Origin: Pelodera strongyloides
Taxonomy: Eukaryota > Nematoda > Chromadorea > Rhabditida > Rhabditidae
Length of the DNA: 64,000 bases
Reading direction: 5' to 3'
NCBI GenBank assembly: GCA_036852015.1
Contig: JAANDG010000167.1
Coordinates: forward strand, 124,001-188,000
Shown here in pieces: positions 33,701 through 46,900 of this stretch (position 1 is the stretch's first letter; every line of letters begins with the position of its first letter). The notes beneath the pieces were generated by a model. The model had not been told where the DNA came from. It searched no databases and saw only the letters and a list, made by a program, of their open reading frames with translations. A program made the position numbers and the translations under genes.

Positions 33701-34012
33701 TATTTGATTTCAATTTTTTTTCCACTGTTGTCAAGAATGAAAGAGGAAAGATGCATATATATTTGACCTAGACACCTACATACTTGTATACATAGTCATC
33801 GACCATGAGTTTGTTTCTATTTCTAGCGGTTTGTTTAGGTTTACCTATTGACTTTCAATTCAGTTCAGTTGTGCTATTTGTACGTCATCACTTTTTTTCT
33901 TCATATACCTACACACTGTACATTCAATTGAGAATTGAGGTCTAGTGCCATTGCCACAATATAAAAAGTATTGCCGTAATGAGAAAAGTTTGGGACATGT
34001 CACTTATACTCT

Positions 34013-34193
34013 TTAAAGCGAAATACATGCAGGTTTTTGAAACGCATGGAGAGACCAGCTTTCGTATGCAGCTTATGCAAATGAACATAAATTAGAATAA
34101 AAAAATAGAGCAAATTTCAAGCAACTTTCATAGATACATAAGAATTCAGCTGTCCACGATGCGTTTCAAAAACTGGCTCGTATTTCGCTTTAA
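34013..34193. mobile_element. MITE family A, near-complete copy
   Basis: TTAAAGCGAAATACATGCAG...CTCGTATTTCGCTTTAA, 180 bp, with the standard interior. Intergenic between CPTP and WDR75. Confidence 0.85.
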
Positions 34194-34400
34194 CATTAGT
34201 GCCTCGTTTGTTTCTGTGATAAAAAAAAGTGTAAAATAGTTTTAGTGAATACTGTATTGATTTGGAGTTGGAGTGTTAATTTGTATTTGTATTCAGTCAA
34301 AGTATATAAGTTCTCTTGCCATGTTATTTGCTTTATGCTGCTCTCAGTTTGTGTATCGAAGTTACCTATTTCACAGTTATTTCGTTGCGGAATATGTTTA

Positions 34401-34551
34401 GTGAGGCCGTATTCACCAACACGCAGGGAGCCCTCCCCTGCCTCCCCAGGGAGCTAAGGAGTGCTTAGAGAGTCCGGGAGCAGAAGAGATTTAGAGCGCT
34501 AGTGAGCCTAGGGAGGGTTCCCTGTGTGTTGGTGAATACGACCTCTGTACT
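34401..34551. mobile_element. MITE family B, copy 3
   Basis: GAGGCCGTATTCACCAACAC...GTGTTGGTGAATACGACCTC, about 150 bp. Intergenic, about 380 bp before the WDR75 start. Confidence 0.85.
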
Positions 34552-34932
34552 TATTATCTTTCTTGTGAATTGAGATTTTTGCCTTTGCTATATATGCTGA
34601 TACAATACGATGATAGTTGCGTAATTCCCTTTTCTGATGAATTTGGTGCTTAATTGTTTTTGTCGCCGCATCCAGCCCAGCATTTTGAGTACGCTCTACT
34701 TTGGGTTATGGTATTTGCTACTTTTGTCATTTTGCCATAAAGGTTTGGTTGGGTATTTGTATATATATTTTTGTTTACTTTTTCACTGGTCGTGAGGCCT
34801 GTTGATACCTTATTTTTGGTGCTTATTTCGAAACCCTTTTTATATACACTTTTTATAATTTGAGTATTTTTATAACCCTTATTTACATACTTTTTTTATA
34901 ATTTGAATGTTTATAGATGTCCTTTTTTCAGT

Positions 34933-37900
34933 ATGTCGGACTGGGCAATCTCCTCTGTTCATGGAGTTCTATATGAGATGGTGAGCTTCTCGCCGGACAA
35001 TAGGTAAGTATTTTGAGTTTTTATATGTACCGCATCCTGGCACATTTGTCGAAATATCTGAAAAATTTTGTTCGTATTTTTGTCTTTACACTTCAATGAT
35101 AGTTTTGTATGAAGTAGTGCAGTCTGATTATGTGTCTAACCATGCATTTTATTGTTTTTGTTCACTTGATCGAATAGAATTGCACGTTTTTTGGGGGCTG
35201 AAGCAGGGGAGCCCTTGCAAATGCAATTTTCTTTTACTTTTAGGTTTTTTGCCGCCACATCACAAAAAGAGGTGGTTTTCTTTGAAACGGAAACTGGCAA
35301 GAAAATCGCCATTGCGGAACACTCAGATCCAGTAACACGGGCCATGTTCACGGTCAGGAATGGGGTAAGTGCTTAAAGCGAAATGCTAGCCTCTTTGGAA
35401 AATTTGCATATGATAAGCAAATCCTATGTATCCTATGCTAATTTTGTACGATTGCCGTGGACGATCGTACAAAATTAGCATAGGATACCATATGCAAATT
35501 TTCCAAAGGGGCTAGCATTTCGCTTTAATGCTTAATAAAGTTGTGTAACTAATTATAGTTGTAACAAATATGGATATATACTATATCGAATTAGGTATTG
35601 AGAAAGAGCACAAAGCTATAAGAAGTTAAAGCTTTTTAAAACTTAGTTTTTTTTTGTTGTTGAAAAGCTATATATACATTTGTCAGGCCTACATTTATGC
35701 ACGTGAAATGATTTCCGTAAATGGATTTGTGTAGTGTGTAGCATTGAGTGATCCATTTCTTTCTGTCTAGACTGTGCTGTTCGTCTCATTGACTAGTGCC
35801 CCAGAAGCGATTGAATGGGGCTTCAATATGGCCGAGGGAAAGGTATTTGAGGTGAAGCGCGTACGGCTACCCATCCTGGATGCGGTGTAAGTGTTGTTGA
35901 ATCTTTAACTTATTATTATTATTATTTGTTTATTTTGATGCCTCCGCCATGTAGAACGTGGTTAGCAATATAATGCTCGGTGTTTGGAGCTTGGACGTGT
36001 AATTGTGCGGTATACTCAAACGGTATACTACTTTTTTAAGTTAGCTACGAAGTTAGTTACAAAATCTCTAGGTTGGGAATGAGAGTCGACCAGTGCATAA
36101 AACTCTCATCGTGAACAACTCAAAACTCGCACCGCGTGAGTAGCTGGGCCTCTTAAACGTGCCTAGCCTGTGTGTGTGTCTATCTCTTTCATTGACATTG
36201 TCCGTTTGTTAATTCGTATTGCTTGAATAAAGAGTTATATATATATAAAAAAAAAAACCACCATCCAAGTATATGTAGTGTTTCCCAAAAAATGTATATA
36301 TTTATGATACTTTTCGAATTTTCTCCATACCTAATATGTTACTTACGAGCTCAAGACCACCATCCAAATTTATCGAATGAACTATAAAAAAACATGAAAA
36401 GTAATTCACGGAATCATTTCAGCTTTCCGCTGGCTTTTGAAACGGGCACAGGAACTCGTTTCTGCTACATTAGAAAACGCACAGTTTTCCAAGGGCAACT
36501 TATTTCGGTGAGTTCTGTTCTAAGTTGTTTCTAATTGTAGGGTATATTTTGTATATTATTTCCGGTTTTGTGCTCTGGTATATTGTGGAAAATTTTGTGA
36601 AAAGCAGGACGAACCTAGTGTACTTCAGCACGGTCCCTGCATGGCCTCCCCGGGAGCTAACGAGTGCGAGAGTAGAAGGGATGCAGAGCGCTTGTGGGCC
36701 TAGGGAGGGCTTTGTGTGTGTTGGTGTAATACGGCCTCTGACTCGCCTAATTCCTATTTCCAATATTCCAATCGAAATTATTATTCTGCGAGAGAATGTT
36801 GGTGATTTCAGGACTTTGAGCTGGTGATGTTGAATGAGGATTGGAGTATCGCTTCCGAACAAGTCTGGCCTTTCTTGGGAGGCGGAGCCGAACTGAAACG
36901 CCGCATGATTGCTGTCACGGTGGGTTTTGTTGTTTCTTTGATAATTGATTGTTATGCTAATCTAATTACTCATGGGAGATAATTGGTTTAGGTTAGGGGC
37001 TTAGGGGGGGTACAGCTTGTAGTACGTTTTTGGGGACATTGCTATGCAAGACATAATTGCCCAGAGAACGAAACTAACGGGTATGCACGAGCATTGGGAG
37101 CCTCCCCGATTGGGAGAAGTTATCTCTACGTGTCTCTGATTTGTGTGATCCCTCTGTTTCTCTCACCTCCCACTGGGAGCTGGGAGCATAGTCCCGGTGT
37201 TCGTGCATACGGCCACAGTTCAATGTTGAAAAAAATTTGGGCTCAACGGAATCCACTGTAGCTTTTTGTTTTCAGGAGCATTATTTTGTGGTCGCGCATG
37301 GCCGAGACATCCGCCTGTACAATTTTGACAAAAGCTATAGGACTGTCAACCATTGGGAGCAGGCAAGTTCATCGACTTGTTATTGATTGTAATAGATATA
37401 GTTATTGATTTTTTTGAGTGATATTTTCAGTTGGTCACCGTTCTTCTCTTTTGAAGCATATTCGCCAAAGTTGCTCTACAAACTTCAAACGTGTATGAGT
37501 ATGTAAAGAAAACGCGCAAAGAATGGTCTCGGCATGCTTTTGTGAATTTCTTAGCTGAAGCCGCGTATCTGATAAATTCCCTTTTGAGCACTTATGTAAA
37601 ATAAGCTGACTACCCCCATTTAAGCTTGGACTTACGCCCTGCTAGGTTAGGTATACCTATCGCAGGGCATAAATCCCGAGTGTAAATGGGAATTTAGGTT
37701 GAGTACCTATCGCTCTTCCTAATATGTCAATTATCTCCCGTTTTTCAGATTAACCCGCTGAGTGAAAAGTCTGATAGATTCTGTTCGATTGCATGCCGTA
37801 ATGGAGTTCTAGCAGCGGCCCGTATCTCTGGAAAGGTTACTATTTGGTGAGTGTTTTTTTTAATATCAAATCCGCGATATGTTAACGACCAGCCGGATGA

Positions 37901-40900
37901 AGAGCCCTATAGGCTCTTCTCCGACTGGATGAATCGGCCTTCGGCCTATTGCTTCTCTGTTTTTCCAAGGCGTTATAGCGCAACAGGCAGAGCGCTTGCC
38001 TCTAAAGCGAGAGGTCGAGGGTTCGAACCCCCACACGAGGCAATGATTTTTTGTATGTTTCATTCCCATTGTGTATTGCGGAAAGCTTGATGAAAAGGCT
38101 TCGTTTCCGTCATTGTGATAAAAAAAATATTTCTCCTTTATAATAATAAAATAGCATTTCCTATCCTACCATCCACGGCGGTAGTTGGAACGTTATTCAT
38201 ATCTAAGAATCTAAGTAAGCACTTGTCCCCAATTGCGGTGCCTTTGCATTGTTCGTGAACATGTACGGCAAACAGGGGTTTCTTTTCGCTCGAAAAAAAC
38301 TAGAGTTTTGAAAGTGAATACACGAACCTCCGGCAAATTCCGGAAATTTGTATTTTAAGTAAAACATATTGTTGTTGAATGTTCCTGTCGCCAACGTTAA
38401 GCACTAACCACTGTCATGTGGCTAACCAAAAAATTCTCGTAATTTATACCCTGAGATATTCTGGGCGTTTCCACTATCACTCCCAATTCGTACTGTTATT
38501 GTCAACAGCAGCTAACACTTTATGCAAATAGCGTTGGTGCTTTTGTGGCAAGCTCGTCGACTGTCTCAGGCACCAAATCTGCATGAACCATGGTTTTGCA
38601 GGAGACCGACGGGACCGGATTTCAAATTGGTCAATCCCTCATTTGTGCACTGGCATCACAGCCAGCCCTTCATCGCGCTTTCACGATTTGGAGGTCTCTT
38701 TAGTAGTGGTGAGTCTTTAAAGGGATTGACACGTGGTTTGTTATTTTGTACTTTGGGGTGGGTGCCGTGGTGTATTGGTTTTGTTTGACCATGTAAGAGT
38801 CTACATCTCTAAGAGATGTAGTATATAATGGCAGCTGGGAGATATATCGGGGGGAAATTTATCTTTATCGTTTAGGTGGCGAGGGTGTGTTTGTGAAGTA
38901 CGCGCCGGCGCGCAGCACGCCCGCCTTTTTGCCGAGACTGTCCACCCCCGCGCGCAGGATCTTTGTTTCGCCGGACGACTCGTACACGGCATTGTTGCAT
39001 GGTAATATTGTTTGATTATAATGTTGTTAGGTATACCCATTTGGCAGTTTATGTATTTTTTGGATATTTGTTTCATGTATCACCCTTTTTTACTGGGTTC
39101 TATACCGCCTTTTGGTAGAAATTGCTTAGTGTCTATTAGTTTGGTCGACTAGATGATATTTGTGTTTTACCTTTTGTTTTATCCATTAAGTATTTTGGTT
39201 GGAATAGCTTATGTATATAAGCACCATAAATAGATCATGCAAACTTTGGGCGTCACATATCACCAGAGGCCATATTCACCACTCAATTCCCCGTCTTTTT
39301 CTCTGCGTGTCTCACTTTAGAGTGCTATTTTCTGTCCCCGGGGAATATTTTCCCGAGGGAATCACCAGAGGCCATATTCACCACTCAATTCCCCGTCTTT
39401 TTCTCTGCGTGTCTCACTTTAGAGTGCTATTTTCTGTCCCCGGGGAATATTTTCCCGAGGGAATCGGAGTGGTGAATATGGCCTCAGATAGGCCCTGTCT
39501 GAAGATAGTTACTGATAGGTTAATAAATGTTTATTGATTACATAAATAACATATAATCAAAAGGCACCCTAAGATGGAAATGCGTATAAAAACATCCCAT
39601 ACTGACGAGGGGCCATGGTATGGTTCCTAGGTTCCTACTCTTTGGTTTATTGTGTTTTTATATTTAGTGGACAACGCGATCACCATCGTGATGAACGCGT
39701 CAATGAAGGTGCGAACGGTGGCCGAGGGTATTATGAAGACGTACCGATTCACATCTGAGGCTGCCAAGGATAAGGAGGAGAGGAAGGAGCTGATAGCGGA
39801 GGATGGAGAGATGAACAACCCGAAGACGAACAAGGCAACACAGGCATTCTGGTAGGGGACTTGGTTTTAAAGGGGTGGGACACGTGGTTTTGCGGTGCCA
39901 TTATGTGTCGAAGGGGTATTATAATTCTTAGAGAGTAACACGAACTGTGTGTGAAGAAAGGGCGAGTGTAAGTATAGCAAGTAGCAATTGAACGTTGTTA
40001 TTGTGTCAGCGGATATTAATATGAATTGAAGTTTTATAAATACATATAAAAAGTGGAATCTTCTAATAAGGAACCAATAAGACTATAAAGACAAAAAAAG
40101 ATGTGGGAGTGAACCGTGAGAAATATAGAAAGACAAGTAAAAAGTCATGTATTTAATACGTGACACCCCGTTTTGCCCCGGTTTTTTTTAAATAAATAAT
40201 GATGATTTAAGGTATGTTGATCCGGCATTCCCTTCGTTGGCCATCACCAACAGTCCAGGTCGTCCAGGATGGACACAATGGGTCAACGTGGCCACGGGAC
40301 TCACTATGAATGTGGTGGGTGGAGTTGTATGTGTATGAAATTGACTAACCACGAGGTTTAGGCCTTGATGGAAGCACCTCGATTTATGTTCACAGGTTTA
40401 AGCTTTTAAGAGGCATTGTGGATTGTTTTATGTCCTCAGCCTTAGCTTTCCGTGCATAAGTTACCGATGTGGATCGTATGTAGACCATATGTAGATCATA
40501 AATTACCTGTCACAAGTTACCTGTGTAGATAAAGTTGTGTTCCGCATGCTGATCTGTCGCTAGTAAATAACAATAATAATTTATTACACCATAAAGGTGC
40601 GCACAAAGCACAAACATACATAATAAAAAAAATACAGTTAACACAGCAAAACGGTAACAAGGGATATATCTGTGTTTCAGGCTCATCTATCACTAGAAAA
40701 CTACGAGTCGAGACGTGAGATCGAAGACATGGTGCCGAGTTACTATGATCTGGTAGCTGTGGCTGTGGGAAAGCATGAGTGGGCTTCCCTCGAAACGCGA
40801 ATGAACTGGCCGTCCGTGTCGGTGAGTTCTTCTTTTGGATGTGTTTTCATGGTTTTCATGGGGCTGGCCTCGCCGCGGTTAATAGGGGGTGGAGGGGGGG

Positions 40901-43900
40901 AGGTACTTATCGAGCCATGCGCGCACCGTAGATATTTCAATTTTCTGATATTTATTGCTCAGGCTTCAGGCTTAAAGGGAATATGTAAGCAGGCAAATGC
41001 ACAAAAAAAAACTGAAATGAGCAACAATGACCAAAATGACGAAAATGAAATGAAAGTACATATTCCCTTTAACCTTGTCTTTTACCGTTTATTTGTGGCA
41101 TGATCTAATTTTATCTGAACTGGACTTTGTTTTAGAATCGTCTTCGTTTCTGGAGTCGTAATTTTGAGAGCGGTGATCCGAGTGCGCTCCGTCTTTTGGA
41201 TACGTTCCAACCGTCTGAGGATACCGTACTAGTTAAAGGATGCCCAACTCCGGTTTCGGATGATGATAAGGTGGGAATACTGTAGTTATTAACGTTGAGG
41301 TTTTTTGAATAAATATGGCAGTTAATTGTCAAAGTGGTATTAGCAGTGGTTTGTAACCACTTTGTAACCGACATGATAAGCATTTTGCTGTTAGTTTGGC
41401 TAGTCACTTCCCCGTGCAATTTCGGATAGAGTAGTATTAGCAATGCATTTCGGCCTTTTTAATCTCAGTTCGCGAGCTTTGCTTCTATATTTTAGTCATT
41501 TAGACGAATTTAACATTATTTTGAATTGAATTGTCTCTCATTTTAGATCTTCATCACTGTCACAACAGACAGTAAGTTGACAGTCTACATACCTTGTATG
41601 GATGGAGCACATTACAAGCGAGATGACACGAGACATGGAAGTTGGCAGGTCGGTGCACAGACCTCTTTGTAATCATCTGGCAGTCACAATTTACCATTTT
41701 CCGGTTTCTTTGTTTTTAATTTTTCGACTCATGTGGGCCGCTCCAGGCTCCAGGAACCTTTTACTCATATTTCTGCAGTAGTTGAACTGACTGCGCACAA
41801 CGTGGCGTGGTGCTTACGTAGCTTTCAAATTTGCTTCTCGAACATTGTAAAGCGGCAAGTTTAGTTGAATACTGTTTTGAGGTGAAACTATTCATATTTT
41901 CCTTTAAAGGGCGGTAAAAGAGGAGTGTGAAGTTTTTTTAGGGTGCCAAGTTCCGGTGTGCTTCCAATATCCAAGCGGGTGGATTGTTCGTCACAGCGCA
42001 CGAAGGAGCCAGTGGTGATACAGTGGTACTTTGGTACACGGCATCGGTGAGTGACGGTTTAGATAACCTAGGGTTGACTTATCTATTTTAATAATCACCG
42101 TGAACAATGACTCCAGATACCGAATATTCACCAACACACAGGGAACCCACCCTAGGCTCACGAGTGCTCCCTGGGGAGGCCAGGGAGGGCTGTGCAGTGC
42201 TGCCCAAGTTGAATGCTAGATAATGCTGGGAAAGTAATCTAACAGTGCAATGTTTCATCAATTGTATAAGTTTTGTGCCCAAGTTCCGCCACTAGTATAT
42301 GCCCCGTGATCTGCCACTCAACATTCCCACATACTGCTTGGTGCAACTACTCTAATGTAGGCTCATGGCATAAACTCGTTGACGCTCTGACCGACGAAAC
42401 CACCATCCGAATTAGCATATTGCATAAACTTCGACGGTGGTATTGAGCTCGTAGGCATACCACCGTCGGGATTAGAATATTAGGTATGGTGAAAATCAGA
42501 AACGTATCATAAAGAGCTACAAGTTTCGGAAACACTACATATATTTGGATGATGGTTTTGAGCTTTTCCCGACGAGTTTGAGCTTCAAGGGAATTCCATA
42601 TTTATCTTGTAAACTGATCCCTCTTTACAGATGAGCGTGCTAGAAGTGGTGGCCACGGACAGCACGGTGCTACAGGTGTCCTGGGCCGATCCGACTACTT
42701 TTGTAGTTCGCACGCAGAAGAGTGTAAGTCTTGTAGTTTAGAATTTGTAGTTTGATTGTGTTCAAGAACTTTTGGTTATATATACGTTTTTCTGGTCTTG
42801 CGTATAGTCCATGTTTTGCTGATTATGGGTTCAATCCTTACATATTTAAATTTTAGTACGAATTTGGTGGGGTGGATTACTAGTTGTTTAAAGCGAAATA
42901 CCAGCCGGTTTTTGAAACGCATCGAGTACACCAGCATTCTTATGCAACTTATGCAACTGAACATAAATTAGAATAAAAAATCGAGCTAAATTCGAGTAAA
43001 TTAGCATAAATACGTACGAATTCAGTTGTCCACGATGCGTTTCAAAAACCGGTCGGCATTTCGCTTTAATATATATTGATCATTAATTCGATCAATCTCA
43101 TCGCCTTCCTTTACAGGTTTCTGCCTATGACGTCACATCTCTGTCCATGGTCTGGCAGGTGGAGCAGCCGCTGCATCTCCATACTGGACCATTTGGTGGC
43201 CTGTTTGCGGTGAATGGAAATCAAGGTTTGTAGTTTGTAGTTGCCGCTTTGTCGTATATAAATGTACTCCACTATTGGGAGAATAAGAGTTGATATTGGG
43301 GGCCCTTGTAACCTGTGGTAGGTATCACAGATCGCACTGTTCAGGCCTAAGATCTCAGTTTGTATCATCAACACATGGTCACCAAATGGTCAGCGACCAG
43401 TCACCACGTGGTTTTTTTTCAGTTAAGATCATTAGATGACCGGCTACAGGCTACATACGGTTTTTCTGTGGTCTAGGCAATTATTTCGCTTTCTTTTATG
43501 GCTAATATCATAGACCCCACTGGTCGGACCTAAGATCCCAGTTTGTTTCACCACATGGTCAACAAATGGTCGGTCACCGGTCGCCAGATGCTTTGTTTTA
43601 GATGAAACCTGGTCTGTGGATCCTTTTCATTGTGTGGCTAATACCACAGATCCATGTGGTCAGACCTAACATCCTCATGTTGTATGTGTGTGTGTGTCCC
43701 GTGATAACAGAAAAACAGAATATGCCACCCCCGACACCCTGTTTGTTTTGTCGCGTATGAGAGGAGCTCTCACAAGTGCGGGGCAAAACCCAACTGGCGA
43801 CTGTTGGTTTTAGTTCTTTTTTTATAGTTTGTTTGCTCCTTGTGAATATGTTCTATTTTTGACCTATGGGTTACTGGGTACTTTACTCTTCGTCATTGCG

Positions 43901-46900
43901 GAGTGGAGAGTATACTTTGTGTGTTTACGAAGTTTCATAGTGTATTGGGTGAAACTATGACGCAGTAAAACGGAATACTATCGGTGGCCGTTCTCCAAAT
44001 GGTGACTGGTTGATGACCATTTGGTGACTAGTTGACGACGGTTTTCCAGGAAGCTTGGTTACGAAAAAGTTTCTAAACAGATGGTTCATCCGTCTCCTAT
44101 GGGTGATCTGAGTAGAGCAGACTCCATATTCACTGTCGCACTCTCTGCGCATATTTCATCTCCCTGGGGAGGCCAGGGAGGGCTCCCTGCGTGTTGGTGG
44201 ATACGGCTTCAGGAGGCTTCAAAAACAGCATGTAGCCAGATGAGATAATAAGAAAGATCCGTGCCCCTTCTTTGCTTCTTCTGCTTTAGTTTTAAAATGA
44301 ATTAATCCAAGTTAAGTCAAACGAACTGTCGTGCATGTAGTAGAATAGACCACGTAATCCAAGACAAAGTCCCGTTTGTGTGAAAAAGTAGGTGGTCTGT
44401 TGGACTGTTGTGTTGTTAGTGCTTGGTGCTCACTGCAGTTTGTAGTGAGATGTACGTAACCATGTAACAACGAAACATGTGTAAATTCATTTGCAATAGT
44501 CTCTAGAGATGCGGAGATTTGGTTTGCCAATAATAATAGAGTTATTGATTGCATTCAAATTACGTAATCAAAAGACGGCAAAGCTTATAAAAACATCCCA
44601 TACTGACATTTACCGCAACTCACTGCATTGTACGTTTGTTTGTAGAAGTGAAGAACTCGGCAAAAAAAATAATCGTTTGACACCATCATCGACCTCTTCC
44701 CAAAGCGCAAAAATATCTGTGCGCATTTGCAAAAAAAAAAACACATTCGCTGCGCCACAGTCCCCCTTTTGAGAGCCTGCCTCTAGTTGATCTTTCGAAT
44801 GGGTTAGACTACTCGGTAATAGGCATAGGTTAAAGGTTATCTTCGCATTTTGCTTTGTGGATCAGAGTGAGGGGCGTATGTAAGTGGGCTGTTTAATTAT
44901 TGGCTGAGTTATGTTACGATGTTCTCAAGCTTATAAATTTGAATCCGGGGTTATTTGAGACAATCTGGGGTTTGGGTATGCTAAGGTGTTCCTGATATTG
45001 ATTATCGTCTTCGGAGAGACTGGTCTGGTTTCTGTGTTACTGACGAACCCTCAAATGTAAGGCGAACTTAGAGTTTTATGCCATATTTCGTCGTTGTCTT
45101 TTGTTATATTCGAGTTTCATTTCAGCGCTCGAAGTGGATGTGTCAACAGGCCGAGTGATCGATCAAATCGCTTTCCCCGCGGAGATTGCCACGTTGTGCG
45201 CCGCACAGGAGCCAAATGGCGATCCGATATTTTTGGCAATGGCGATGAATGTATGTTTTATGGTTTATCCTTGTTTCAGTGGTAGTTACTTTCAACTGTG
45301 TATTCTGAGGCCGTATTCATCAACACCCTCCCTAGGTAGGCTCACGCGCGCTCTGAATCTCCTGCTCTCGCACCCTCTACGCACTCTTTAGCTCCCTGGG
45401 GAGGCCAGGGAGGGCTCCCTGTATGTTGGTGATTACGGCCCCAGTATATCCACTTGCACTGTTACTAAACGTGGAATTAATTGTGCATTGAACAATGGAG
45501 AAATGGTATTCCGGGCATAGGGCTGGACAGTGTAATTCGGGCAGAGGTCGCAGGAGATACTTATGCAGAGTTGCTTTCTCTGCTGGTGTTGTGGTCTGGT
45601 TGTGGGTGTGGGTATGGTCTTGCTCCTTAGTCTTTAGTCTTTAGTCGTTTCGTCACGTGGACTTGACCGTACTTTACAGTTTTCCAGAAGTTTCCTTATT
45701 CCCCAAGAGACTATTTCGTATATCCCCCCTCCGTTGTCACCATCCTTTTGCTGCTACTCTTTGTGTGTGTATGCTTTTCTTGTGAGGTTCGATTGCACAC
45801 ACAAACACACAGAGATTGGGGGCAGGGGCAGTTGGGGAAGCGTTTTCGGGTTGGTCAGAACTTTCGAGAGTGCTTAGAGGGCAGACAGTAGACGCTGAAA
45901 AAAAACGAACACTTTTCTGACACTGGGGTACTTTACACTTTAAACATCGGGATGGGAGAGGGGTTGAGGTAGTTATCTGCACACCAAACATATCAGCGTA
46001 GAGGTGATTGCCGGGAGGACAGACATATTTTACAGAGTATATATTCATATTCATAAGGGAAACATTGCGTTTTCTTTAGCCTCCATTTAATGGGGGATGG
46101 GTGGGGGTTGTCTCCCCAGTGGTCCCGGCGAAAGGCTCCATTTAGTGGGGGAGGTGTGGGATGTTGTCTCCCCAGTGTTCCCGGCGACGAGTCATTTCAC
46201 TCTATGTGTGGGGGGATATGTTGGGATTGTTTTGTTGACTCAGTGCTTGAAGTGATCTGGACAGTGTGTGTGAGAGAGAATTGATGAGACACGGATCTCT
46301 TGTCCCACTCATTAGCATACAAACATAACAAATGAGTCAGCTGTGTTTTGAAGGATTCAAGAGATTGAGAGGTGTGGGGGTGGTATTAATTACACGTTTT
46401 AAATTGTATTCTGCTCCATACGAAAGTGTTCAAACAGTGTTAGAAGCCATGTGTTGGTGAGCTTATGAGATGTGGTTGTGGTGTTGTTTCAGTTGTTTGG
46501 CAATATTTGTTGGAATATGGAAGAAAAAATATATTGTGTATCAGAATTTGTACATGCTTGTTTTCACATGGCGTGATACAACGGGGTGGTGTGGTTTTGT
46601 ATACACTTACAAATGAATTTCACTTCAAATGGGGAAAATAATAAAGCTATGTGTTGGAAGGGACTTTGTTGGGAAGGAGGGGTAGAGTTCAGAAGCCGTA
46701 TTCACCAACACAAAGGGAGCCCTCCCTAGGCTCATGAGCGCTCTGAATCTCCTGCTCTCACACTCTCTACGCACTCTCTCTTTAGCTTCCTTGGGAGGCC
46801 AGGGAGTGCTCCCTGTGTGTTGGTGAATACGGTCTCAGATCCTAAGACAAAAAAAATGGTGTATGTCACTAATAGTACTATGATTTGGATACTTGCAGGG

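Noticed and set aside
37968..38042. Functional tRNA-Met gene
   Set aside because: The 5' acceptor strand does not pair with the 3' strand and the anticodon loop is one base short; listed as a tRNA-derived repeat.
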